Source: Undaria pinnatifida
Taxonomy: Eukaryota > Sar > Phaeophyceae > Laminariales > Alariaceae
Direction of reading: 5' to 3'
Length of the DNA: 64,000 bases
Assembly: GCA_012845835.1 (NCBI GenBank)
Contig: JABAKD010000023.1
Coordinates: 18,648,691 to 18,712,690 of the forward strand
Below the pieces are notes generated by a model. The model did no database searches and was not told the DNA's origin. It was given only the letters and a program-made list of their open reading frames with translations. Positions 42,341 to 53,789 of this stretch are shown in pieces. Positions within the stretch are counted from its first letter, which is position 1, and each line of letters opens with the position of its first letter. The position numbers were made by a program, and so were the translations under genes.

Positions 42341-42842
42341 GTTGGCGATGTCACGTTTTGATCGGCAGTACAGTAGTACGGGTGTAATTGGCGAAGAAAA
42401 GAACGCGAAGAGGACCGAGATGGAAGACAAAATCAACGATGAAAGCAAAAAGACCAGTACACACACGTACTACCGGTACGCCGCCCGCTACGCTCGCGCA
42501 GGGAAGAATGCCACTGAAACATGCAAAGGGAGCAGGAAGAAGAGGCCCGTGATTATTTGGTGCGAACAGCGAAGGGATAATGTGTTGGCGATGTCACATT
42601 TTGATCGGCAGTACAGTAGTACGGGTGTAATTGGCGAAGAAAAGAACGCGAAGAGGACCGAGATGGAAGACAGCATCAACGACGAAAGCAAAAAGACCAG
42701 TACACACACGTACTACCGGTACGCCGCCCGCTACGCTCGCGCAAGGAAGAATGCAACTGAAACATGTAAAGGGAGCAGGAAGAAGAGGCCCGTGATTATT
42801 TGGTGCGAACAGCGAAGGGATAATGCCAAGAGGTGCTTGTGA
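42341..42842 (+). repeat. 243-bp in-frame tandem repeat, two copies
   Basis: Copy 1 42341-42583 and copy 2 42584-42826 are almost identical. Each contains GATCGGCAGTACAGTAGTACG, a Lys/Glu-rich frame and a CGCCGCCCGCTACGCTCGCG block related to the cassette hairpin. The period is 81 codons, so the + frame 42234-42842 (202 codons) stays open through both copies. A weak third partial copy follows (42837-42905). Coding status is unknown. Confidence 0.8.
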
Positions 42843-44505
42843 AGAGCTAATTGCCCTGCGCTGTGCTGGGTGCTTGTTGATGTCACGTTCTGAACGGCAG
42901 TAGTACGTCTGATATTTGCGCGGGGGGGGGGGGCATGGGGACCGAGAGAGGGCAATCAACTGAAGAAAGCAAAAAGACGAGAACACAACACGTACATAAT
43001 GGTACCTGGTACCTGTTTCATACCTGGTACTACTTGCTGTAAGTTCAAAAGAACGCGCAGCGCCGGACGACACAACACCGCAAAACGAAGGGCAAGGCAC
43101 GGCACCGCACTATGCCGCGCTGCACTGCTGAGCTATATATAGCCGGGCTGACCTGAGCTGGGGGTGCATTGTTTGTGATTCAACAACGTAGTATGATCAA
43201 ACTTATTAATAGTACCGGTACGTGGTATAATACTGCGAATGTTACTGGCATGTACGAACTAGTAAAAGTACCGCAAAGCACGCAGCATGGCGAAGCACGG
43301 CAGGGCATCGTAGGGCACGGCACTGCACGGCGCTGCGCTGCTGAGCTGTAGTACTGCGGTGGGGTGCTGGGCGGAGCTGAGCTGAGATGATGAGCCAAAC
43401 CGAGATCTCAGCTAATATGGTGAAACTTCGTGGACGTACAACACAAATGGTGGAAATCAAAGAAAAATTGAAGCTGGACCGTTCCGCAAGTAATGCACAG
43501 ACGGCAAATTAGCGGCAAATGGTTGGAAGTTCAACTCACTTCACAAAAAGGAAGGAAAAATCCCGAAAAAGTTCAAAATCGTGTTGGCAGAAAAACCAAA
43601 TTTGCAGGAAGCAGCTGAAAGTCAATAAACAACTGGCAAAACGAGCAGAAACAAAAATAATAAGGCGGAGCAACAATTCAAAGAAAAGCTGGACCGGCCG
43701 ACCCCGGAGATGCCAGGGATGCACCAACCGAGCACTTTCAGCAAAAATATCTCAAGTAAGTCTATTATGTTTTTGCTTCGCTTGCGAGCCGGCCGTTTCG
43801 TTTTGTATGGCCCTGGGTTTGATTGTCTGTTTCATCTCGGGGGGGTGGGGGGTCAACAGCGATACTACCAATGTTGTCGACAAAAATGTGAGCCCTTCTT
43901 GTTTTGTTTTTCCTTTCCCATAGGAAAGCATGGCTGATACTTGTACCTTACCAGGAAGGGAAGACAATTGAGAGGCGCTGTGCTAAAGATAGTGTGTGGA
44001 ACTCACCCTTTCTCAAATAAGAAATTCAGCCTCGGCCAACAATATTTCTATTTCTCCCTTTTTTTTCTATTACTATTTCATTTCTACTACAACTGCTGTA
44101 TGAACAGCGTTGTTCCTAGAATAATCCATCTGCACTACACCTACTTGTACAAGTAAGTATCAGGTACCTATTTGATAACGAGAAACCGGAATCCTGGCTG
44201 GGGCTGCGGATTTCTTATTTGGGAGAGGGTGTCATCTGCACTAACTTCAGTTCCCGGATTTCTTGTCTTACCAGGAGTATCAGCTTCATTGCCATTCTTA
44301 CGCCCTGTACTACTTCAAGAGTATTGTGCCGCCGGCCCTCTAATAAGAAACCGAGATTTTGCTTTTTTTCTAGGCTGAATTTGGTATTTTTTTTAAAATG
44401 ATCTGCCCCACACTAACCTCAGTATAAAATTACGAATTTCTTATTTCTCCGCAACAGCGTTGTGTGAGCCCCATTCTTGTGAGAGGGAGGACGAGCCTAC
44501 GAGCC
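42843..44505. other. Unassigned DNA with possible decayed exon
   Basis: 43410-43760 (+) has Lys-rich open segments in two frames (MVEIKEKLKLDRS and, in another frame, WKFNSLHKKEGKIPKKFK), suggesting an old frameshifted exon ending near a GTAAGT at 43755. 43240-43330 is rich in GGCACGGC-type short repeats. 44160-44450 holds two more degenerate units of the TTTCTTATT repeat. No gene is called. Confidence 0.35.
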
Positions 44506-44702
44506 TAGTGGTCGTAGGCTAGGAGAGCCGCAATTAGACATACCAAAGCGTACATAGCCGCCACACCAGCATGGTGCTGAGGAGCCGGCTGTGGTGTCGG
44601 TTGTCTGGCGTCTGCGCTGCGCGCGGTCCCGCTTGCGGTCTCTCTTCTCTTCCTGAGAGACGCGGCGCGATCACAGCGCGTAGCTTGGTGCAATCAATTG
44701 AA
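44506..44702 (-). repeat. Dispersed ~195-bp repeat R2, copy 2
   Basis: Inverted copy of 37155-37352, with small indels only. Confidence 0.8.
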
Positions 44703-44831
44703 ATCTGGTTCTGTAGAGTAGGTTCTGCAGGCGTTTTTTGTGTTGGCAGGCTATTCCTTCCTGCCAATGTTGGCAGATTCCCCGGCGCCGCTCTTTGGTA
44801 ACCCATGGGTTAAGATTAGGCGCTCCCCATA

Positions 44832-45800
44832 TGTGGTGAAATTGGAAAATCGCTTGGATTTAGCAAGGAATCTAGGTTACTTGGATTAAGTATTGGGGAG
44901 CCACGGGTTTCATTACAAATTCTGTGGACCTTCCAAGAGGGATTATTATATTTACATGAGCCAATCATAGGCTAGAAACAAGTAGATGCGGTAAAACGGG
45001 GCGATACAACAACCCGAGTGAGCGTAGAGAGAAGTCCGAGCTACGGGGGCTCCCGTGAAATTGCACGTACGTGCAAGGTTTTTCAGATTTGCACGTAAAT
45101 TCAATAGCGATTTATGTATGGCGGCTCCCTATGTCCAGGTCTGCACAAAACGACGGTTACGCTGCCCAGACCAACCCGATCCCAGACCCGACCCTAACCC
45201 TAACCCTACCCCAACCCTTTGGGGGGCTCTCGGTCTTCTCTCGAGGTCGGCAGGGGCTGTACTGAGTTTACGTGCAATTCTAAAAACCTTGCACGTACGT
45301 GCAATTAAACGCCTGGTGGAGCTACGGTAAGCGCGGACCAGAGAGATGATCTACCAGGAGTATGTGGGAACTTGTACAGCAGTAGGCCATCGAACAGCAG
45401 TGTTCTCGTAGATACCCTTGCAGAATAGAGCTGATTCTGAGAGTCGTTACCAACAGGAGACATGAGAAGCTAGTATAGGATCTCTGGAAGCTAGACTGCT
45501 CGCACGGGACAGCTTTGTTAGGGAAGGTGAGGCATCCGTTGGGTACCCCATCTTTAGGGAAGAGCATATTCGGAACTAATCCAGTGCGCCGCGCAGCAGG
45601 GTCACCGCCCCCCCCTCTGTCAGTGCACCTCGTCTCCCTATCTCATCCGACCAGTAGTATAATAACGAAGACGATAAAAATAACCTTGTGCCTTGAATGT
45701 GTGAACTACTGCAAGAGAGAGAAGAATCTGTTCATTTGGGTGACGGTAATTGCATCACAGATCTCTTAGTGAGGATCAGGCCCGCAATAGACCACTTGCA
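44832..45800 (+). mobile_element. Solo LTR of the Gypsy element 2 family, with nested MITE
   Basis: TGTGGTGAAATTGG at 44832 to ACTTGCA at 45800. Removing the nested insertion and its 9-bp duplication leaves 688 bp, matching the 689-bp LTRs of element 2. No internal element sequence follows, so it is a solo LTR or deletion remnant. No clear target duplication. Confidence 0.82.
45047..45318. mobile_element. 272-bp MULE-like MITE
   Basis: Interrupts the LTR with a perfect 9-bp target duplication GAGCTACGG (45038-45046 and 45319-45327). Long inverted repeats sit close to both ends: AATTGCACGTACGTGCAAGG and following bases at about 45059-45104 and inverted at about 45263-45308, with few mismatches. 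A 9-bp duplication and long TIRs are typical of Mutator-like elements. Internal sequence has no ORF and includes CCCTAACCCTAACCC (about 45194). Confidence 0.88.
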
Positions 45801-47700
45801 AACTCCCTTGAAATAAAAAAAGCGGTGTGGGGGGGAAGCGATAATCAGGTAATTATGTGTTTAGTATAGTATGGGAACGCTTAAAATTGCAGCACATCCT
45901 GCATTCATGTTTTTTTTTGTGGGAAACTCTGCACGACATGTCCTGACACAGCGGATGCGGTAGGTTTACCACTCTTCACCGCCAGGGTCACAAGGTGGAA
46001 CGACCAACAGCAGTGATGCACGACGTGATACCTGCCACTGGGCTACCGCAAGGTCTGTAGACCTATCACCCTGGCGTCTTTGCGAAGTGAAAGTTCGAGT
46101 TCAGCAGGTGTTGCCACATCTTTCTGATGCTGCTGCAAGAATAACCTGTAACACGAGCAAACGGGAACCTGGAGATAACGCTACGCGTGTGCCAGAGGTG
46201 TTGGTGATTCATGTAGCTGTTACGGTCCTACTGAAAGAGACGACAGCCAGCCTAGACTAAGGAGCGTGCCCGGTGGGCCTGGCCCGCGATCGGTGACGCT
46301 CGTCCTCTTACAAAACGAGGACGAGCTAGTAGGTGGACAGCTTGTTCGAAGTGAACCGCACGGCGATTTGAAATGCGAGCGCTAGAAAAGCTCCCTGACA
46401 TAACTGACATAGCAGCACAAGCATGAGGGGTACACACCTTTCTGGGCGGTTGCGCTCAGAGCCGTAACTCAGCAGCAGTGGCAATCAAAGCGCTCTGTGA
46501 CGGACGCGCAGCGAATTGGTCCTATCCTGCGTCCTGGCCAGACCAAACCAAACTGCACGCGCTGCCCACGTCTCACGTCTGGCACGGATCCTATACATAG
46601 GGACACTTTTGTAATAGACGTATTTAAGCCTCGAGGTTAGGTCTTCTGTACTTCCATCTGGAAGAGCTAGGCCATTCGATATTTCGACCTAACGCATAAA
46701 AAAAACACCACATATCTAAAACTCGAAATAGTGGTCTCTTTCAGTACGCATAAAAAGAAAAGCCGAGGAAAGATCAAACTACTTGAAAATAGACTACGAT
46801 ATTTCTGCACTACTCCAGACGCAGATGGCAAGACGAGGATTTATGTCATCAGTCAGCACATGAGTGGGTGGAAACTTCGAGAAAGACCCTCCCCTGCCCA
46901 TGCTGTGCGAGCTTGAACAAACGGCCAAAACAAATAACTGGTGCCTGGCAAAAACATTGAGTGCTTCGTACTCCATACTCGCTTCATATTATGTAGGATA
47001 CCTCGCAGGCGTCTGCCGCCTTCGGTGTGCCTCAGTGTGGCAGTCAGTACAGCAGCACAGCAGGACTGGCCCTCAACCCGGTTCAATTTCCACCCTCGAA
47101 ATGTAGGCATCCGCGGGAAAGAGGCAACAGGGTTGTAAACTGCAGCAGCTCCGGCCATGCGCTACGTCGGGCACAAAAACCAAACAAAAAAAATGTGTCA
47201 TCGAAAAATTACAGCCTCTCAGGACGAGAGAGCAGGAGCACGAGCGCGCGACGAACTATGTCAGAGTCCCAGTTCTCTGACCGCAGAGAACGCCAGGGTA
47301 GGAGGAGTCTCGCGGGCGTTTTCCACCGTCTAGTTGTGCTGTAGTTGGGTTGGCTGTTGGTGTGCTGGTTGTCTGTGTATTGTGCTGTGTTGTTTTTGTT
47401 TTGTGGTGTGTTGTGTTGTGTGTGTGCGCTCGATCCTTGTGAATGAACAAGGGCTCCTTTTCAAGCAATAGTACGTAAAGGCATGCCGCTCCACGAGAGT
47501 GGGACGCCTCTGACCACCGCCAACGTTCCTGATGGTGTTGTACACGCAGGTTGATTAACCCGGGTTGGGGATACACCAAGCGGCTTGCTAGGTTGAGCGT
47601 TGCAATTGCTGCGTGGGTGTTGTGCTGTGCTGCTGCTGCAGTGTCTGATGTTGCCTCGAGCTTTTGTCGTCTGAAATGCTGTTGTTTGCTGGAAAATACT
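45801..47700. other. Unassigned DNA
   Basis: No domain, splice structure or repeat that I can support. 47340-47430 is TGTTGTGTG-rich low-complexity sequence. Confidence 0.45.
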
Positions 47701-47714
47701 CGGAAAATTGCTTC

Positions 47715-47754
47715 AAATATGCACTTGGGCCAAAATGTGCCCAAGTGCATATTT
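47715..47754. repeat. Perfect 16-bp-stem hairpin
   Basis: AAATATGCACTTGGGC at 47715-47730 is followed by an 8-nt loop and its exact reverse complement at 47739-47754. It lies about 80 bp left of the candidate TIR element. Confidence 0.9.
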
Positions 47755-47830
47755 TGGGAAAATCCACATCTCACCGTGGTCTGCCGTGGTCGTTAGGTCG
47801 ATAAAATAGACCTATTTTTTTTAGACATTA

Positions 47831-48282
47831 GGGTGTTTGCGTAGATCAAATTATGGTTTGGTCTTGCGAACCAGGCTATTCACCATGTTCATAACCGAAT
47901 CCGATATGAAAACGCTTGCGAAGACCCACAACACGATTTTCGTTTTTTATGAAAACAAAAAATTCTACGAATTTTCCCCAACACCTCTTAGCCCGTCCTT
48001 CGCGACGTACACCCGAACTCAGTCGGGCGCGCCGACGCAGCCCTTCAAATGGAACGGGGGCCTGTATTCCAGCGGGAGCTCGTACCCTCTGTGCGGGCTG
48101 GTGCTGCTGCGCCTCCGATTTTTCAGGGAGCAGCTGTACCCGGAGTGCAGGGCATGGGTATGCTGCTGTCTAGGCAGTTGAACAGCGCGGCGTACGCAGC
48201 GATCGCGGGTGGGATGCAACAGCAGCATCAACAGCAGCAGGAGCAGCTCCAGCAGCAGCTTCACCAGCAGCACCAACAGGAA

Positions 48283-48314
<32 letters not shown>

Positions 48315-48742
48315 GCAATAGCAGCAGCAACCACGGCAGACAACAACGCACCAACCTCTTCCGCCTCCCATCCAAGACTCTACGAGCGCTCTTCCGCGTC
48401 TCGGGCCGGGGCGTTGCTCAGCGTCTGCGCTGCTACGCAACAACACACGCAGCTGCAACACACGAGGCAAATCGTGATGCGATGGTGATTTCTTGCCAAC
48501 TTCACGCCGCATATGCAGTGATTTGATTCGCCCGGGGTAACCCGGGTGGTCTTGGCCAACGATATTTTCTTCTTTTCGAAACCCAAAAGACCCAAACCCA
48601 ATCCGAAAATAATCTGGTCTTGAGGCCGTTTTTGGACGATTTTAGGGCGTTTGGGAAGTTCATTTTGGGAAGTTGATTATTTTTTGGGACCGGGAGAATA
48701 GAAAATGACCAAACCAAACCATAATCTGATCTTCGCATACAC
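47831..48742. mobile_element. Candidate TIR element with CAG tract
   Basis: GTGTTTGCGTAGATCAAATT... at the left and, inverted at the right (about 48710-48741), GTGTATGCGAAGATCAGATT form imperfect ~30-bp terminal inverted repeats, about 910 bp apart. No clear target duplication. The interior has a + frame (48049-48321) ending in polyglutamine from a CAG tract at about 48215-48322. There is no transposase, so it would be non-autonomous. Confidence 0.5.
48215..48330 (+). repeat. CAG/CAA trinucleotide tract
   Basis: Imperfect then pure CAGCAG run (longest about 48281-48320), encoding polyGln in the only open + frame. Confidence 0.9.
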
Positions 48743-51400
48743 CATATTTAAAACACGATAGGGCTTAATTTGGTTTAGAGCCAAAAATATAGGCATATCG
48801 TCAGGCTTAAATACGTCTAATAAGGCATTGAAATAATCGGCAAACTTTTTGTAGGGTGGGACAGAATTTTTGGGAGTTCAAATAGCCGCCGGAGGCGGTA
48901 AAAAATGGGTAAAAAGGGGGGGGAGGAAAAAAAAGAACGAAGAAAGAGAGAGGAGCACGAGGCTAGAGCAAAGCACAGCTAAGCGAGCCTTGCTTACGCG
49001 ATTGGCGACGGCCGTGATGGAGAAACGAGATGCACGAGGTCAGACCTCGAATGTAATTGGAATGCATACATCCTGCGGGATGTTTGGGTGCTTGGCAGGC
49101 GCTCATGACCAAGAGAAGCTGCGGTACTTGGATGCTTTTTTTTGGAGGGCGCCTACTTTTAAACCAAGATAATAAGGAGAAGGTACGTACCAGGTACCAT
49201 GTACGGGTACCAACTGTAATTTAGACGGGGCGTAGGCAGGCAGGTACATGCCCTCCTTCCGCGGAGAAGGAAACGTATATAGCAACAAAGGTCCAACAAG
49301 GCTGTCTCCACTTTTCCTGAAGCCGTCATAGCATCGAACCTGCTTCTTTGGCTTCCTCTGTTGGGACGAAGCCAGTATGAAATTCGCAAGGCCTAGGGTA
49401 AGAGGGTGTTGTTTAAATTTCAGAACTGTGTAGTGTGGTTGAACTGGACTACTTGTCGTAGTTGCAAACGCAAGGCTGTTCGCGGTACGAAGCAAACGCG
49501 AACGCGTGCCATCATATGTAGGACCGACCCGTGGTGGCGTGGTGTGGTTGTTCTATTTGCAGGAGCGTGCGGTGCGGTGCGGTGCGATGATGCAGCTACG
49601 GTGCGGTTCGGTGGTACCGCGCTGCACCTCGTTGCAACTGGAAGCTGCCGCACGCCCGCACCGTAAGAGCGACGCGCACCCTTATTAAAAACGCTGACAA
49701 ATAAAAGCAAGCGTACAGCAAATATAACTTGAAGTCAGATGCGTGCACAGCAGATACCCGCCATCCTTGCATCGTACAAGTACAACAGTACGTATGTACT
49801 TCGGCGTGCCATCCGACTTGTGAGCTGGCTTTGCTTGTGCTGCCGGCTAAGTCTCCAGCCACCCCCCCGCCCAACTTGACGCTCCTGCCAGATGATGAAC
49901 CGGGACGCTGCGGAGGCACACCCGAAATTCCAGGCGTTGGGTACGAGTGCAGGCGTCGTGAAAGGAATCGAAATGGCCTCGAGTCAAGATGACCTCCCGA
50001 TCCTGCCCGAGTAACGAACACACTCCGTTGTAAGCGTGGCGTAAGAAGGTGGGCTACATTGGTACACATCACAGCAGACGGCAGCAAGCTGTTATAAACA
50101 AACTCCTTGCGAAACTACTCTGACGTCATGTCGGAGGGTCATGTCGGAGGTACCCAATTCGTAATGTCGTTCATGTGGCCGACCTTTTTCTTCTAACCCG
50201 CTGTTGCCGCTGCTGCTGCTGCTGTTGCTGCTGTTTGGTGTTTATGTGCAGTTTGAGTACAGCGCATACGCTAGTGTTCGCGTACCGCTCCGGTTGCTTG
50301 CTTTTGTTAATTTTGTGTCCCGCTTGATAGGAGTCTCACCGACGGTGACCCCAACACTGTAATAGGAACGTGCGGTGATAATAGTTTTGACTTGGTATAA
50401 TCATCACCGGGGACGGCGTGGTTCTGTGGAGTAGTGTTGAGGGGGCCCCCGGCGACAAGAGGAAAGGTGCGCGAGGCCTGAATTTCAAGAGAATGCGCCA
50501 AAATCCACGGGCAACTTTCACGGGGTTGATATCGAGGAGATCTGGAACCAATATTATATGGGCGCTTGAGGCGCGACATCAGTTGGTCTCGCGGCCGCGG
50601 ACGCGTTAGGTCCACTTCGATGGGCCACTCATAGGGGAAAACTTTGCACCTCCTCCGTCTTGGTAGCCTCGTGCTCTTGCTTAGTGCGGTTGCAGTTGAT
50701 TTATTTGCGTCAGTGTCGATTGCACCTCATTCAACCTGCTCTCTTCTCCTGTTGCTTCGTTGCGTGCTCCGTCTTTCCCTTCTCGTTGCTGCTGTGTTTT
50801 GTTGTTTACTGCTGCTGCTTCCTTCCATGCGTACTGCTGTACCTTATTTTCTTTTTTTCGCAGGGCGGGGACCTTGAAGATGGAGAACCCGCTACTAGCG
50901 TTGTGACGATTACTGGCTAGCGTGTCTAGTGTGATTCCTGTGCGCGTTTGCACTATTTTTAATTAGTGGACGGAGAGGTGTTGATTGTGCATCTTGCGTA
51001 CCATTTAGTTGCAGAACGACACACCCCTGCGTGGTTTTGGTGCTGCTCCATTTCGAGCCCTTTGGTTTACCTCCCCCTTGCAGATCGTCGTACACCCTCT
51101 CGGCTGGGAGTTGGATGGTGGATGGTGCCTGATGGCTCTGCTCAGAAACTTCGAGAGTCAGTCCTTTGAATTTTGTATTTGGGCACAGTACACGTCAAGA
51201 AGTACGCATGACTGCGAATACCGATGTCAGATATATTATAAAAAATGAAAATACACCCCAGCTGTGAGATCGAAGATTTTGTCGAAACTCATCTTTGCAA
51301 GCTGTGTGTGATACTCCGATCGCGCGTATTACGGGTTGTGAATCCTCATTAAGGATATAGGTCGGCGACTCCCCTTACAACTACAGTGTAGCTATCAGGG
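48743..51400. other. Unassigned DNA
   Basis: Short ORFs only. 50205-50235 is a GCTGCT run. 49180-49215 has clustered GGTACC-type palindromes. 50418-50609 (+) is an open basic frame (NFKRMRQNPRATFTG) without a recognisable family or flanking exon. No gene is called. Confidence 0.4.
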
Positions 51401-51412
51401 TCGACAGGGTGA

Positions 51413-52020
51413 TGTCAGTCAGTCTGTGCGCGGAAACTATAAAACCCGTTTTTGAGGGGTACAAAATCTGACAGCTGTGGAAGGAAATGTATCCGTTTAT
51501 CAAGTGAATCCTGTGAGTCGAATAACCGGTGAGAGGAGGGCGGAGTTTTGAAGGACGTGGGGGCCTGGTTTTGATCAAAAGCGAGCCGGGTTGGAGGGGG
51601 GGGGAAAGCGGGGGGGGGGGGGACTGGGGGGGGGGCGGACGGGCGGGCAATTTGTGCGTGGAAGCTATAAATCCTTCAAGGGGATAAATCTGACGGTTTT
51701 GGAAAAAAACAAATAAAAAATGCACCAGTTTATCATAGGGTTTATCATAGGGGGGGGGGGGGTTGGGGCGGGGGTGGGGCAGCAATCTGTGCGTGGAAAC
51801 TATACATTATTTCAAGGGGATAAATGTGACGGTTTGGAAAATAATGCATCATTTTATCATGTATATCCTGGGGTAAGTCGTACAATCAGTGAGTAGAGAG
51901 AGGGCGGAGTGTTCGAGGAGGTGGGGGTGGGATGGGGTGGGGGGCTGGGGAGGTGGGGGGCGGGGGCGGGGGCGGGGGGGGGGGGGAGGGGGGGGGGGGG
52001 GGGGAGAGAAGCAGCGGGAT
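51413..52020. repeat. Degenerate tandem repeats with poly-G tracts
   Basis: Three diverged units of TGTGCG.GGAA.CTATA...TTCAAGGGGATAAAT.TGACGGTTTTGGAA...TTTATCA start at about 51424, 51651 and 51787. Each is followed by long G-runs, the longest at about 51970-52002. Non-coding; the G-runs could form quadruplexes. Confidence 0.75.
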
Positions 52021-52641
52021 GGGTGGCTCTAGAAAGATAATGAGGTGATATCCAGTTCGTGAAGTGTTTATTATATATAAGTTGCTGTTGAATCACACCC
52101 AGAACGAGGGCGGTTCATTGACGGCAACCTCTAGGCGTACATTTGGCTCGTGTGTTCGCCTGACGAAAGAGACTGCATCATTCGTTCGCGTGCCTGCATT
52201 ATTTAAAGTTTCCCATTTATGTCCCCCTTTACCTGCCCTCCCCTTCTATCTTTACTAGCCCACCCCCTACTCGGCTGCTCGTGTGAAAAAAATCGACGCA
52301 ATCAGTCACATCGCAGGTCATCAGGAGACCAAAAAAAGTGGGCGGCCAAAAAAAACAAAAAAAAACACGAGAAAGAGCAAGCGATTAGTAGTATCGTACA
52401 TTTTATACTTTGTTGTACCGTGCATTGCCGTGTATTATGCCTGGTATATCACCGTACATTATGCCTGGTGTTAAAGCCATTAAATGAGAGCCTCGGCGTA
52501 AAAAAGAGCAAACACATTCCGTGAATATTTATCCTCGTAATAGAAAAAAGACTTGGGCCAAAAAAAACAAATCTGCACATATTATACCAGGACAGGTACG
52601 AGAAAATGACGAAAAAAAGACAATTTTGTACCAAGGTATAC
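52021..52641. other. Unassigned DNA, A-rich tracts
   Basis: A-rich stretches at 52325-52370 and repeated TGCCTGG/TATACCAGG-type motifs at 52430-52600. No gene. Confidence 0.5.
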
Positions 52642-53357
52642 TACAAGGGCTTCGCTCGCGGGCGGCTGGGCGCCGCCCGCTACGCTTGCGGAAGGAGGAA
52701 TAGACATTCAGTAGAAAGGCGGAAAAGAAGCACAAATGGCGCAACTGGCGACTTGAAAATGCCAAGAGGTCCATATATAGTACAACGGTACAGGATAGAG
52801 ACGATTATAATTGTGAGTTTGTTTTTATCATCCATTCGCCCAATCCATGATGGGCAAGTCGGAGGACTTCCTTGGCATATCCTTCCACCTCTCAGGTAGC
52901 ACCTATGTAGGTCCTGTACACTTATTAATAGCTCTCTCTTTAAGTCGATCATCAACAATAAATTATCGCAGTGCATAAACACCAGGCACGCGCTTGTCAA
53001 GGATAGAGACAGGAAAACTACAACTTAAGATGTAAAGGAGCGCAGTGCCAAAAAAAACATGCTGGAAGCAGGAACTTGAACGCACACACCGCAAACATGT
53101 GAAGTACATTTGTATTCCTGAAAGACGAAGAGCACGCATTTAGGCATAGTTCTCAAAAAACGATGCTGGTATAATAAACCACAACTTAACGTTCTATAAA
53201 GAACGTGCTGTCAACATTGCTTCCGAAGGAGCATGCAGGCTTGCTTGGACTCTTCCTCCTCAGCGGAGGTACCCAGCACCTTGCACTCTTGTTTTTTGTC
53301 GATGGTCTTGTGGATCTGTCCACAAACGTTGAAGCAGGGCGGGAGAACGTCGATAAG

Positions 53358-53727
53358 TGTCAAGGAGTTAGTGGGGTATTAGTCCGTTTGACCACTTGCA
53401 CAGGTTAACCAATAGCTTACCCAAACTAAGCCTTATAACACTCTCCCCCCCTTAAACGGCGGGATAGAAGGTCGGCCGTATATACGGGCGGACCTGTCAT
53501 TTATCCAAGCCGTTTCATTTCCTGGGTAAACCGGGGAGAAGAGTAGTTTTCAAGTTCGCCATGGGAAAATCTGAAAAAGTTTATTATGGTGGATGTGGGG
53601 ATCGAACCCACGACCCAAAAACCCATGGTCTGTCGACGACGCCATTTGTTAAGGTATTAGTGGGGTATTAGTCCGTTTGACCACTTGCACATTAACCAAT
53701 AGCTTACCCAAACTAAGCCTTATAACA
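53358..53727 (-). mobile_element. TRIM retroelement in cassette 3
   Basis: Inverted copy of the C2 element: repeats 53358-53440 (83 bp) and 53647-53727 (81 bp, 2-bp deletion), with target duplication TAAG on both sides (53354-53357 and 53728-53731), the complement of CTTA in C2. Internal tRNA-like segment, primer site and polypurine tract are conserved. Confidence 0.88.
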
Positions 53728-53789
53728 TAAGTATGTGTAAAAAAGTATTCGTACTTCTCTCCAGCAGACGTCGCAACCATCCAAATTAT

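Noticed and set aside
45190-45215. Telomere or chromosome end
   Set aside because: Only about two and a half CCCTAA units inside a MITE, with sequence continuing on both sides.
49420-50087. Minus-strand ORFs of 96 and 163 codons
   Set aside because: No domain and no splice context; composition matches the surrounding DNA.
50644-50920. Small membrane protein ORF
   Set aside because: Leu/Val/Cys-rich frame in pyrimidine-rich DNA; no homology and overlapping alternatives.
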